Shown piece after piece: positions 34,410-42,941 of a stretch of DNA of 64,000 bases. Every line of letters starts with the position of its first letter. The stretch's first letter is position 1. The translations under genes and the position numbers were made by a program. This DNA is from an uncultured Oscillospiraceae bacterium (GTDB taxonomy: Bacteria; Bacillota; Clostridia; Oscillospirales; Oscillospiraceae). Below the pieces are notes generated by a model. It saw only the letters and a list, made by a program, of their open reading frames with translations, was not told the DNA's origin and did not search any database. The stretch lies in the NCBI GenBank assembly GCA_934597175.1, contig CAKTQR010000001.1, positions 1 to 64,000 on the forward strand. The letters are read 5' to 3'.

Positions 34410-35345
34410 CTACACTCTCTCCGCAACACGAAGCTTTGCGCTTCTTGCTCTCGGGTTAATTTTCAGCTCATCCTCGCTCGGCAAAACGGGTTTTCTATGT
34501 ACGCTCTTTAGTGTCTTTACAAAGCCGCAAACGCATATCGGGGCTTCCCTCGGGCAGGTGCAGCCGTTTTCACGGGATGCTATCGAGGTCTTGACTATCC
34601 TGTCCTCAAGCGAATGGAAGCTAATAACGCACAGCCTGCCGCCTATCTTTAATTTATCTGGTGCGGTGCGCATCATCTGCTCGACCGCTCCAAGCTCGTC
34701 GTTGACGGCTATCCTTATCGCCTGGAAGCTGCGCTTTGCCGGGTGCTGCTTTTCTCGGAGTGCCGCAGCAGGCATGGCGGTTTTTATGATATCCACAAGC
34801 TCAAGCGTCGTTTCAACAGGTTTGTCCGCCCTGCGCTCGACGAGCCTTGACGCAATGCGCCTTGCAAAGCGCTCCTCGCCGTAATCACGCAGGATACGCA
34901 CAAGCTCATCCTCCGGCCATTCGTTCACGACATTCCACGCCGTCAAAGCGCTTGTACTGTCCATGCGCATGTCAAGCGGCGCATCGTTCATATACGAAAA
35001 GCCTCGCTCGCACTCGTCCAATTGCGGTGAGGACACGCCGAGGTCAAACAGCATGCCGTCAACGGCGTCGACACCGAGCTCGTCTAATATCTGCGCAACA
35101 TCGCAGAAGTTGCCGTGCACGAGTGTCATTTTATCGGCATACTCTTTAAGTCTCTCGCCGGTGCGCTGTATCGCCGACTCGTCACGGTCGATGCCGATAA
35201 GTCTGCCGGTCGTGAGCCGCTTTAATATCTGCTCAGAATGACCGCCGAGACCCAATGTGCCGTCGACATATATGCCGTCGGGCTTTATATTCAAATTTTC
35301 AATACATTCATCCAGCAGAACGGATATATGCTTAGGTTTATCCAT
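34410..35345 (-). CDS. rsmH: 16S rRNA m4C1402 methyltransferase RsmH (MraW), 311 aa
   Basis: It starts with the family H-I-S-V-L-L-D-E-C and has V-D-G-T-L-G-L-G-G-H-S (SAM site), D-L-G-V-S-S-P-Q-L-D and F-Q-A-I-R-I-A-V-N-D-E. The C-terminal S-F-H-S-L-E-D-R-I-V-K is also present. It methylates C1402 in the ribosomal decoding centre. It starts immediately after mraZ. Confidence 0.97.
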   Translation of the reverse strand: MDKPKHISVLLDECIENLNIKPDGIYVDGTLGLGGHSEQILKRLTTGRLIGIDRDESAIQRTGERLKEYADKMTLVHGNFCDVAQILDELGVDAVDGMLFDLGVSSPQLDECERGFSYMNDAPLDMRMDSTSALTAWNVVNEWPEDELVRILRDYGEERFARRIASRLVERRADKPVETTLELVDIIKTAMPAAALREKQHPAKRSFQAIRIAVNDELGAVEQMMRTAPDKLKIGGRLCVISFHSLEDRIVKTSIASRENGCTCPREAPICVCGFVKTLKSVHRKPVLPSEDELKINPRARSAKLRVAERV

Positions 35346-35762
35346 TTAAAACTCCAGTTCCTCCATGACAGAGGCGATATTTTCCGAGCTTATCTCGGCA
35401 TCGTGGACGCTCTGCCAGCTTTCCTCATCCCATATCTCGGCATGGTTGTTGCAGCCGACGACCGTCACATTCTTTGTAAGTCCGGCATACTCACGCAGGT
35501 GCGCCGGGATGAGCGTTCTGCCCTGATTATCAAGCTCGCACTTTGCCGCATATGCAAAAAGCGGACGCATCTTGCGCTGCTTGACATAGCTCATCTCATT
35601 GACCTTATTGGAAAACGCCTTCCAACTTTCGGCGCTGTAGGCCGAGATGCACTTGTCCATCGAGAGGGTTATATAGAACACATCGCCCAGCTCCTCACGG
35701 AGCTTTGCAGGGATAAAGAGCCTGCCCTTTGAGTCGAGAGTATGCTTATATTCGCCTGTCAA
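35346..35762 (-). CDS. mraZ: Transcriptional regulator MraZ, 138 aa
   Basis: Two AbrB-like SpoVT modules are visible, each with the D-x-K-G-R / D-x-x-x-R motif (L-D-S-K-G-R-L-F-I-P and L-D-N-Q-G-R-T-L-I-P). MraZ binds repeats upstream of its own operon and controls the dcw cluster. The start is set at TTG (35760-35762), with GGAGGTGA 6 to 8 bases upstream and the family opening T-G-E-Y-K-H-T-L. An in-frame start 57 bases earlier would run through the leader. Repeats and a promoter lie just upstream. Confidence 0.93.
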   Translation of the reverse strand: MTGEYKHTLDSKGRLFIPAKLREELGDVFYITLSMDKCISAYSAESWKAFSNKVNEMSYVKQRKMRPLFAYAAKCELDNQGRTLIPAHLREYAGLTKNVTVVGCNNHAEIWDEESWQSVHDAEISSENIASVMEELEF

Positions 35763-35790
35763 GCCCTTCACCTCCAAAATTCGTGGGTTT

Positions 35791-35820
35791 TCGATGCACT
35801 TTGCACCACTTTCCACCACC
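35791..35820 (-). promoter_or_regulatory. MraZ-type operator, three 10-bp direct repeats
   Basis: On the minus strand three consecutive 10-mers read GGTGGTGGAA, AGTGGTGCAA and AGTGCATCGA, sharing GTGGTG or GTG followed by AA at 10-bp period. Known MraZ boxes are GTGG-rich repeats with about one helical turn spacing. They lie between the expected transcription start and the gene, so binding would block the promoter. Confidence 0.75.
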
Positions 35821-35828
35821 GTGATATA

Positions 35829-35857
35829 ATTATAGAAGCTATCGGGCTAAATTGCAA
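35829..35857 (-). promoter_or_regulatory. Promoter of the dcw cluster (Pmra)
   Basis: TTGCAA, a 17-base spacer and a consensus TATAAT on the minus strand. The start point should lie directly before the MraZ-type repeats. Confidence 0.85.
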
Positions 35858-35881
35858 GTGTTTTTTCAGTTATTTACAAGC

Positions 35882-35919
35882 AAAAAATAAGCTCCACGGT
35901 TTTTGACCGTGAAGCTTAT
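35882..35919 (-). terminator. Terminator of the uvrC-rsmD-coaD operon
   Basis: On the minus strand ATAAGCTTCACGGT, a short loop and ACCGTGGAGCTTAT (one mismatch) are followed by TTTTTTG. It lies after the coiled-coil gene and before the mraZ promoter. Confidence 0.85.
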
Positions 35920-35930
35920 CTTAAATCAAA

Positions 35931-36440
35931 TTATTCTTCTGTTTCTTCCTCAGGCTCAGCCTCGGCATTAGCTGCGCCTGCAAGCTTTCTGAAGTTGGCT
36001 CTGGATTCGTTTATGGAGTGGAGCGCCTCGCCCACGGTCACCTCCGTGCGGCGGAGAATGTCATCGACATACTCACTTGCGACACGGCGAAGCTCCTTGG
36101 ACTTGACCTCGGCATCGTTGACCAGCTGAGCACTGAGTGCGTTTGCTCTCTTGACTATCTCCTGCTCCTCCAAAAGCTCACGAGCCTTGTCCTCTGCGTT
36201 TTTGCGCACGGACTCGGCCTCACGCTTTGCGTTGCCGATAAACTCGTCCTTTGCGGTGACGACACGCTTTGCCTCGGAAAGCTCGACAGGCAAGCGGGTC
36301 TTTATCTCATTGAGGATCTCAAGCACCGCTTCCCGCTCGACTATGCATTTATCGTTGCCGAGGGGCACGCCCCATGCCTCGGACACCATGGTATAAAGGT
36401 TTTCGATGAGTTCCATTACTTCAACTTTATTCTCGTTCAT
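35931..36440 (-). CDS. Coiled-coil protein, DivIVA/ATP synthase b-like, 169 aa
   Basis: I do not recognise a specific family. Residues about 45-135 form a long charged coiled coil (A-K-R-E-A-E-S-V-R-K-N-A-E-D-K-A). The start contains a helix with I-V-E-R-E-A-V-L-E-I-L-N-E-I and the end is a run of Glu. The look is like DivIVA-type or ATPase b-subunit stalk segments. The start codon is one base after the coaD stop, so it is co-translated. A structural or cell-pole role is a guess. Confidence 0.65.
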   Translation of the reverse strand: MNENKVEVMELIENLYTMVSEAWGVPLGNDKCIVEREAVLEILNEIKTRLPVELSEAKRVVTAKDEFIGNAKREAESVRKNAEDKARELLEEQEIVKRANALSAQLVNDAEVKSKELRRVASEYVDDILRRTEVTVGEALHSINESRANFRKLAGAANAEAEPEEETEE

Positions 36441-36441
36441 G

Positions 36442-36933
36442 CTAACGCCTCCATAACTGAGCTTTTTTCTCTATTTCATCAATGATCTCATACGGCACAA
36501 AGCCTGTAAGATCGGCACCGTACGATGCCATTTCCCGGACGACCGAGGAGCTGAGGAAGGTGTATTTTTCGCTGGCGGTCAGAAACATAGTTTCCAACTC
36601 GGGGTTTATCTTCTTGTTTATCAGATTCATCTGGAACTCATACTCAAAGTCGGACGCTGCCCGAAGCCCCTTTACGATGACGGGCTTATAAAACTGCTTT
36701 GCGTACTCGGCCAGCAGACCGTCCGAGGTCTCGACCTCGACATTGGGAAAGCGCTCAACGACCTTCTGCACCATCGCCACCCGCTCCTCGATGGTGAACA
36801 TCGGCTTGGTCTTGGTGGAGTTATACATGATGCACACGATGACCTTATCGAAGATCTTCGAAGATCTTCTGATGATATTCAGGTGTCCGAGCGTTATGGG
36901 ATCAAAGCTGCCCGGACATATGGCAAGACTCAT
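36442..36933 (-). CDS. coaD: Phosphopantetheine adenylyltransferase CoaD, 163 aa
   Basis: It makes dephospho-CoA from 4'-phosphopantetheine and ATP. The nucleotidyltransferase motif P-G-S-F-D-P-I-T-L-G-H and the C-terminal S-S-S-V-V-R-E are present. The length is normal. Pairing with rsmD is conserved in Firmicutes; it overlaps rsmD by 4 bases. Confidence 0.97.
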   Translation of the reverse strand: MSLAICPGSFDPITLGHLNIIRRSSKIFDKVIVCIMYNSTKTKPMFTIEERVAMVQKVVERFPNVEVETSDGLLAEYAKQFYKPVIVKGLRAASDFEYEFQMNLINKKINPELETMFLTASEKYTFLSSSVVREMASYGADLTGFVPYEIIDEIEKKAQLWRR

Positions 36934-37472
36934 ATGTCTGTCTCCTTGCTATAGGTAGTGAGCTTGACCTTGCCGTAATTGTACTCCTTACGCTTAAAAT
37001 AAGGCTTATTCATGTCCGGCATAGGCTTTTCACGCCCACTTTCGCACATAATTATACCACCTTCCGACAATATGTCAACGGAATTGATGATCTCCAGCGC
37101 CTTATCGAGCAGGTTTGTTACATACGGAGGGTCTAAAAGTATGATATCGAACTTTTCGCCCCTTTGCAGAAAGCTTATAGAATCGGTCTGCACAACTCTC
37201 GCCTCAAAGCCGCAGGTCTTGAGATTTTGCTTCACGATGGCGATAGAGTCCTTGCTCTGGTCGACAAAAGTCACCGACGCTGCGCCACGGCTCAGGCACT
37301 CTATGCCTAGCTGACCTGTGCCAGCAAAAAGGTCGAGAATCTTTCTGCCCTCAAGTTCAAACTGGATGATATTAAACAGTGCTTCCTTGACCATGTCAGT
37401 CGTGGGTCTTATGCTGTAGTCCGAGGGCTCTTTGAGCTTTTTGCCTCTGACAAGTCCGCTTATAACTCTCAT
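36930..37472 (-). CDS. rsmD: 16S rRNA m2G966 methyltransferase RsmD, 180 aa
   Basis: It opens with R-V-I-S-G-L-V-R-G-K-K-L and R-P-T-T-D-M-V-K-E-A-L-F-N, the family signature. A SAM site L-D-L-F-A-G-T-G-Q-L-G-I-E and the catalytic D-P-P-Y follow. It methylates the 30S P-site region. It overlaps the uvrC stop by 4 bases. Confidence 0.96.
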   Translation of the reverse strand: MRVISGLVRGKKLKEPSDYSIRPTTDMVKEALFNIIQFELEGRKILDLFAGTGQLGIECLSRGAASVTFVDQSKDSIAIVKQNLKTCGFEARVVQTDSISFLQRGEKFDIILLDPPYVTNLLDKALEIINSVDILSEGGIIMCESGREKPMPDMNKPYFKRKEYNYGKVKLTTYSKETDI

Positions 37473-39283
37473 GTTTCTTCATCTCCGGAATGATAATGTT
37501 CGTACACGGCAAGCGCCGTATTCTTCGGCACGACGGCGCACAGCTCGTCATAGCTTGCCGATTTTATGGCTTTGATGGTCTTGAACGCCCTCAAAAGCTC
37601 GTTTTTGCGTTTTTCGCCTACGCCCTTTATGTCCGACAGCTGCGAGCCGAAGCTTTCGTATCGCAGTGAGCGCTGATACTCTATCGCAAATCGGTGGGTC
37701 TCCTCCTGTATATTGCCTATAAACGAGAACACCGCCTGATTTGTGTTTATGCTTATCTCATCGCCCTCGGGCGTGACGAGGGCTCTGGTGCGGTGGCGAT
37801 CGTCCTTGACCATGCCGAACACCGGCACGGTGAGCCCGAGCTCGTTTAGAACGCCCTTTGCCGCCTGAGCGTGGGTTATGCCGCCGTCGATGAGCAGCAG
37901 CTGCGGCAGATTGTTAAACTTCTCGTCGCCGTTTTTATATCGGGCAAAGCGGCGCTCGACCGCCTGACGCATGCTGGCATAGTCGTCACGGATGTCCATG
38001 TCCCTCATCCTGAACTTGCGGTAATCACGCTTCAGGGGTTTGCCGTCCTTGTGAACGGTCATGGCGGCAACTATGCCCGTGTCGCCGAGGTTTGAGACAT
38101 CGAAGGCTTCGATGCGTTCGGGGTATTGGGGCAAATTGAGCGCTTTTTGCAGCCACTGAAGCGTTCCGACTCTGCGCTGTTCGGCAGTCGTCGAGCGCAG
38201 TATCTCCTCGGTGGCATTGAGGTTTGCCCTTTCGCAAAGCTTTGCCCGTTCACCCCTTTGCGGCACTTCGACGGACACCTTGCGCCCGGCAAGCGTGGTA
38301 AACAGCTGCTGGAGTTCCTCCCTATCCTCACATTCGCAGGGCAAAAGCACGGTCTTGGGGTAGTTGCCCTTTGCGGTATAGTATTGCCGAACGAGCGCCG
38401 AAACAGCCTCGCCGTCCGATTCGAGAGGCTCGGGCAGGAGCTTAAAATCCTTTGCGGTAAGCGAGCCGTCGTTAAAATGCAAAACGACAAAGCAGCACTT
38501 TGCCCCACGCTTAAAGCCGACGGCATCGGTGTCTGCAAATGCCGTGGCAATGACCTTTTGCTTGTTTGCAAGGCCGTCTATCGCCCGTATGCGGTCACGC
38601 AGCTCGGCAGCCTGCTCAAAGCGCAGGTCCTCGGCAGCCTCGGTCATGCGGTCGCTAAGGTCGTCCAAGAGTTCCTTTGTCTTGCCCTCTAATATAAGGC
38701 AGGCTTCGTTCACGGCTGCTCGGTACTCCCCTGCCGTTCCGTTGCCCTGACACCAGGCTCGACAATTGCCCATGTGGTGGTTGAGGCACGGTCTGTCCTT
38801 GCCGATGTCACGGGGAAACTTCTTTCCGCAGGTGGGCAGACCCACAGCCTTCGAAATCACATCGATTATCTGCCGAGTCATGCTTCTGCCGCCGTATGGA
38901 CCGAAGTATTTCGACCCGTCCTTGGGGGGCCTATTGACGATATCGAACTTCGGGTACTGCGAGTTTATATCAAGCTTTATAAACGGGTAACCCTTGTCGT
39001 CCTTTAAAAGAATATTATAGTGCGGCTGGTGCTGCTTTATAAGGGAGTTTTCAAGCACCAGCGACTCAAACTCCGAGTCAACGACGATGACATTAAAGTC
39101 CGCTACCTTCTCGACCATTGCCGCCACCTTAGGAAGATGACTGCCTCTGAAGTAGCTCGTGACACGGTTTTTGAGCTTTTTCGCCTTGCCTACATATATG
39201 ACTTCGCCCGATGAGTCCAGCATGATGTACACGCCGGGCTTCATCGGGAGATTATTGGCCTTTTCAAGCAAAGTATCAAGCAT
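37469..39283 (-). CDS. uvrC: Excinuclease ABC subunit C, 604 aa
   Basis: The dual nuclease of nucleotide excision repair. The N-terminal GIY-YIG domain (P-G-V-Y-I-M then G-K-A-K-K-L) makes the 3' cut. A UvrB-binding UVR motif lies near residue 205. The RNase H-like domain has E-A-F-D-V-S-N-L and L-I-D-G-G, and the C-terminus has a helix-hairpin-helix tail with I-K-G-V-G-E-K-R-K. The ATG at 39283 has GAGGAAAAGA upstream. It overlaps the preceding EamA gene by 8 bases. Confidence 0.96.
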   Translation of the reverse strand: MLDTLLEKANNLPMKPGVYIMLDSSGEVIYVGKAKKLKNRVTSYFRGSHLPKVAAMVEKVADFNVIVVDSEFESLVLENSLIKQHQPHYNILLKDDKGYPFIKLDINSQYPKFDIVNRPPKDGSKYFGPYGGRSMTRQIIDVISKAVGLPTCGKKFPRDIGKDRPCLNHHMGNCRAWCQGNGTAGEYRAAVNEACLILEGKTKELLDDLSDRMTEAAEDLRFEQAAELRDRIRAIDGLANKQKVIATAFADTDAVGFKRGAKCCFVVLHFNDGSLTAKDFKLLPEPLESDGEAVSALVRQYYTAKGNYPKTVLLPCECEDREELQQLFTTLAGRKVSVEVPQRGERAKLCERANLNATEEILRSTTAEQRRVGTLQWLQKALNLPQYPERIEAFDVSNLGDTGIVAAMTVHKDGKPLKRDYRKFRMRDMDIRDDYASMRQAVERRFARYKNGDEKFNNLPQLLLIDGGITHAQAAKGVLNELGLTVPVFGMVKDDRHRTRALVTPEGDEISINTNQAVFSFIGNIQEETHRFAIEYQRSLRYESFGSQLSDIKGVGEKRKNELLRAFKTIKAIKSASYDELCAVVPKNTALAVYEHYHSGDEET

Positions 39284-40127
39284 TCTTTTCCTCGACCTTA
39301 TTACCGAATGCGCACCACAGCGTGACGGATGCAACGACTATCACGCCGCCGATAAGTGCGTATATGCCGGGTCTTTCGCCGTCAAATATCAGCACCCAGA
39401 TGGGGTTTAGAAGCGGCTCTACCGCACCGAGCAGGCTGCACGCAAGTGGCGGGCAGTATTCCGATGCCATGCCGTAGAGAATGTACGGGATGCCGAGCTG
39501 CAAAACGCCGAGAATGACGATATACAAAACCGGAAGCGCCGATATCTCGGGCTTTGTTGCGATGATAAACGGCACACCTATCAAAAATGCGCTCAGCTGA
39601 CCGATTAAAATTGCGCTGAAGCGCTCTGCTCCGTCGGTCTTGCCTATCGCCATATACATGCCGCCCATGAGTGCACCTGCCAAAATTGCAACAAGGTTGC
39701 CGGTAAGGTAGCCGCCCTCAAGCTTATCGAAAAAGAACATGGATATGCCGAGCATTGTGAACAAAACCGCAGTGACATCGGCTCGTTTTATCTTCTGCTT
39801 AAAAAATATCGCAGAGAAAATGACGATAAACAGCGGTGCAGTAAATTGCAGAACGATGGCATTTGCGGCGGTAGTGAGCTTGTTTGCGCCGACAAAGGCA
39901 GTGTAGACAAGCGACATGAGAATACCCGCCGTTAAGGTGCGGCGGTTTATTGTGATCTTATAGCCCTTGATTTTGATAAAAGCAAAAACCGTGATTCCCG
40001 CAAAAAGGCTGCGCAGGCTCGTTATGGCAAATGCGTTCCATGGTATGAGCTTTATGAATATGCCCGCTATGCTCCAAAGGGCGGCACAGGTGAGCATTTG
40101 CAGTATTGCTTTGTTTTCCTTTTTCAT
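39276..40127 (-). CDS. EamA/DMT-superfamily transporter, 283 aa
   Basis: Ten hydrophobic segments are arranged as two EamA repeats, with S-L-R-S-L-F-A-G near the start and a second P-Y-I-L-Y-G-M-A-S-E-Y-C-P repeat ending in the usual V-E-P-L-L-N-P-I. The substrate cannot be predicted. The start at 40127 is preferred over 40139, but no strong ribosome site is seen for either. It overlaps uvrC by 8 bases. Confidence 0.88.
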   Translation of the reverse strand: MKKENKAILQMLTCAALWSIAGIFIKLIPWNAFAITSLRSLFAGITVFAFIKIKGYKITINRRTLTAGILMSLVYTAFVGANKLTTAANAIVLQFTAPLFIVIFSAIFFKQKIKRADVTAVLFTMLGISMFFFDKLEGGYLTGNLVAILAGALMGGMYMAIGKTDGAERFSAILIGQLSAFLIGVPFIIATKPEISALPVLYIVILGVLQLGIPYILYGMASEYCPPLACSLLGAVEPLLNPIWVLIFDGERPGIYALIGGVIVVASVTLWCAFGNKVEEKNA

Positions 40128-40141
40128 TTTACATAGCAATT

Positions 40142-40167
40142 AAGGGCGTGTCGAAAAACACGCCCTT
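40142..40167. other. Stem-loop between HPr and EamA genes
   Basis: AAGGGCGTGT, loop CGAAAA and ACACGCCCTT form a perfect 10-bp stem, but neither strand has a following T-run. It may stabilise the HPr message end or partly terminate it. Confidence 0.55.
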
Positions 40168-40183
40168 AGCTCCGTTTTGGTTA

Positions 40184-40447
40184 TTATTCGGTAAAGTCAG
40201 ATGCAATGAGTTCGGACAGCGTGTCAACTGCGGTCGCCTCGTCAGCACCGTCGGCAATCAGATTAACGGCAGTGCCCTTAACGATGCCGAGCGAGAGAAC
40301 ACCAAGAAGGCTCTTTGCATTGACTCTCCTGTCTTCCTTCTCGATCCAAATGCTGCTCTTAAACTCGTTGGCTTTCTGAATAAAGAAAGTTGCGGGTCTG
40401 GCATGGAGTCCAACCTGATTATTTATAACTACTTCTTTTGTTACCAT
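40184..40447 (-). CDS. ptsH: HPr phosphocarrier protein, 87 aa
   Basis: It carries the phosphorylatable H15 in Q-V-G-L-H-A-R-P-A and S46 in A-K-S-L-L-G-V-L-S-L-G-I, so both the PTS site and the HPr kinase regulatory site are present. No ptsI follows, so it may be a monocistronic HPr or a Crh-like paralogue, although the His site is intact. AGGAG lies 8 bases before the ATG at 40447. Confidence 0.93.
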   Translation of the reverse strand: MVTKEVVINNQVGLHARPATFFIQKANEFKSSIWIEKEDRRVNAKSLLGVLSLGIVKGTAVNLIADGADEATAVDTLSELIASDFTE

Positions 40448-40483
40448 GATCGCCACTCCTCAAAGTCCTTAAAGATTACCCCT

Positions 40484-40512
40484 ACTTTAGCAAATTATTT
40501 AAAAATCGTCAA
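40484..40512 (-). promoter_or_regulatory. Promoter of ptsH
   Basis: TTGACG, a 17-base spacer and TAAAGT on the minus strand, about 40 bases before the start codon. Confidence 0.7.
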
Positions 40513-40568
40513 CCGATTTTGTCTATTTCGTAGAATTACACATTATTTTCAAATGTTATCGGCGGCTT

Positions 40569-42941
40569 TTACTTCAATTCGACTATTGTCACGCCCGTCT
40601 CGCCCTCGCCGTAACGGCCGAGTCTATATGATTTGACCGCTTTGTTGCGTTTGAGCATCTGATGTATCGCCGCACGAAGTGCACCCGTGCCCTTGCCGTG
40701 GATGATGGTCACTGTGCTAAGTTTAGCCATAACTGCGTTATCTATATACATCTCCGCCGCACTTACGGCCTCTATCGATTCCATGCCTCGCAGGTCTATC
40801 TCGGAGCTGACGGCGCTTCGCACAGTGCTGGTCTGTATATTATAGCTCACCTTTTTCTTTGCCGCCTTACCCTCGACAAGGTACACCTCGCTCTGCTTTG
40901 CCTTGACATTCATGATGCCTGCCTTGAGTTCCAGGCTGCCGTCGGAGTTGACGCCAACGACCTCGGCCTTGACGCCCATGGAGATTATCTCGACCGTGTC
41001 GCCGACCTCGGCGTTGCGGGCAGACTTTTTCTCCTCACAGGGCGGCTCGGGCTTTGCGGTCTTGAGCTTGCCCTCGTGCTCGTTGAGCTTGCGGCGAAGC
41101 TCACTGCGGGCTTCGTTTACCCGCTGCGCCTCCTCCTGCTCGTTTGCGTGGCGGCGCATCTCGTCAAGCTCGGCAAAAGTCTCCTCGGCAGTCCGGCGGG
41201 CATCCTCGATGATGCGCTCGGCTTCCCTGCGTGATTTCTCGTCGGCTTTTTCGAGCCTTACGGCAAGTTCCGCTCGCAAAAAAGCCGCTTTCTTTGCGTT
41301 TTCCTCGGCTTCACGAAGCTTCTTTGTCGCCTCCGCCCTGTCTCGTTCAAGAAGAAGTCTTGTTCGCTCAAGCTTTTCTATGGTCGCCTCAAAGTCTGCA
41401 TTCTGAACGCCGACACGGCGCTTGGCATCCTCTATGATAGCATCGTCGAGTCCCAGCCTGCGGGATATCGCAAAGGCGTTTGACTTGCCCGGGATGCCGA
41501 CGAGAAGCCTGTAGGTCGGGCGCAGCGTCTCAACATCAAACTCGCATGAAGCGTTCTGGATGCCGCTTTCGCTGGTGGCGTAAACCTTGAGCTCGGCATA
41601 GTGGGTCGTGGCAGCAATGGTCGCACCACGCTGCCTTGCATTTTCGATGACGGCGATAGCCAGAGCCGCACCCTCGGTGGGGTCTGTTCCTGCACCGAGC
41701 TCATCGAAAAGCAACAGCGAGCTTTCGCCGCACTCAGCTAATATATGCACTATGTTGGTCATATGTGCCGAGAAGGTCGAGAGATTTTGCTCTATGCTCT
41801 GCTCGTCGCCGATATCGGCGAGAATATGCTTATACACCGGCACACCGCTGCCGTCCTCGGCAGGAATGTGCAGCCCGCACTGAGCCATTATGTTCAAAAG
41901 TCCTATGGTCTTGAGCGTTACGGTCTTGCCGCCGGTATTCGGGCCCGTGATGACAAGCGTGTCAAAGTCCTCGCCAAGCTCCAGGCTAATGGGCACGGCC
42001 TTGCCCTTTTGAAGCAGCGGGTGGCGTGCGTTTCTGAACACTATGCCCTTTTCACGAAGCTCCGGCTGCGAGCAGTCGAGCTTATACGACAGCTTGGCCT
42101 TTGCAAAGATGAGGTCGAGCTGGATAAGCAGATTATAGTCGGAAGATATGTCGTTTGCGTGCTCTGCGCACTCAGCGGACAACTCCGCCAAAATGCGCTC
42201 TATCTCCGTTTTTTCCTTTGCAGCAAGCTCACGAAGCTCGTTATTTGCCTTGACCGCGCCCATAGGCTCGATAAAAAGCGTTGCACCCGAGGACGAGATA
42301 TCGTGCACAAGTCCGGGTATCGCACCCTTGTGCTCTGCCTTGACGGGAACAACAAAGCGATCCGAGCGCATGGTGATTATCGGCTCTTGCAGAGCTTTTG
42401 CGTAGGACGGAGACGAGATTATTTTTTGCAGAGAATCCCTCACCCTTGCGCTTGCCGCCCTTATCTTGCGGCGTATATTCGCAAGCTCGGAGGATGCACT
42501 GTCGGCTATCTCATCCTCACCGACGATGGATGAGGTTATCTTCTCCTCAAGAAAGCGGTTTGCGTGCAGAGCCGAGAACAGATAGTCTATCGTCGTTTTG
42601 CCGACAGCATCGTCGGCAATATACGCCTTGACGAGTCTCGAGCACTGCAAAACTCTTGCTATGCTCAGTAGCTCAAGTGTGTTGAGGCTGCCGCCGAGGT
42701 CGGCTCGTGACAGCGAGGGGCGCACATCCTTTACGCCCGAAAACGAGGGGCTTCCCCTCACGACCATCATCGTTTTAGCCGAGCCTGTCTCGTCCAAGCG
42801 GCGCTTGACCTCATATTTATCGTCCGAGGGCAGCAGCTTCAGCGCCGCTTCCTTTGCCCCGTCGGACACAGCCTCGGCTGCCAGCATTTGAAGCACGGTC
42901 GGAAGCTCGAGGGTATTGAGCGATTTTTCGTAAAAATCCAT
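40569..42941 (-). CDS. mutS2: Endonuclease MutS2, 790 aa
   Basis: A MutS-like ATPase without the mismatch-recognition domain. The Walker A G-P-N-T-G-G-K-T is near residue 332 and Walker B L-L-L-F-D-E-L-G-A-G-T-D follows. A coiled-coil stretch precedes the C-terminal Smr domain with D-L-R-G-M and I-I-H-G-K-G-T-G-A-L-R. It resolves collided ribosomes or recombination intermediates in the studied homologues. It overlaps the recO stop by one base. Confidence 0.96.
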   Translation of the reverse strand: MDFYEKSLNTLELPTVLQMLAAEAVSDGAKEAALKLLPSDDKYEVKRRLDETGSAKTMMVVRGSPSFSGVKDVRPSLSRADLGGSLNTLELLSIARVLQCSRLVKAYIADDAVGKTTIDYLFSALHANRFLEEKITSSIVGEDEIADSASSELANIRRKIRAASARVRDSLQKIISSPSYAKALQEPIITMRSDRFVVPVKAEHKGAIPGLVHDISSSGATLFIEPMGAVKANNELRELAAKEKTEIERILAELSAECAEHANDISSDYNLLIQLDLIFAKAKLSYKLDCSQPELREKGIVFRNARHPLLQKGKAVPISLELGEDFDTLVITGPNTGGKTVTLKTIGLLNIMAQCGLHIPAEDGSGVPVYKHILADIGDEQSIEQNLSTFSAHMTNIVHILAECGESSLLLFDELGAGTDPTEGAALAIAVIENARQRGATIAATTHYAELKVYATSESGIQNASCEFDVETLRPTYRLLVGIPGKSNAFAISRRLGLDDAIIEDAKRRVGVQNADFEATIEKLERTRLLLERDRAEATKKLREAEENAKKAAFLRAELAVRLEKADEKSRREAERIIEDARRTAEETFAELDEMRRHANEQEEAQRVNEARSELRRKLNEHEGKLKTAKPEPPCEEKKSARNAEVGDTVEIISMGVKAEVVGVNSDGSLELKAGIMNVKAKQSEVYLVEGKAAKKKVSYNIQTSTVRSAVSSEIDLRGMESIEAVSAAEMYIDNAVMAKLSTVTIIHGKGTGALRAAIHQMLKRNKAVKSYRLGRYGEGETGVTIVELK

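Noticed and set aside
35763..35819. An upstream in-frame start for mraZ at 35819
   Set aside because: It would place the coding region over the MraZ repeats and ignores a strong ribosome site before the TTG at 35762.
40142..40167. Intrinsic terminator after HPr
   Set aside because: The stem is perfect but there is no T-run on either strand, so it is listed only as a stem-loop.
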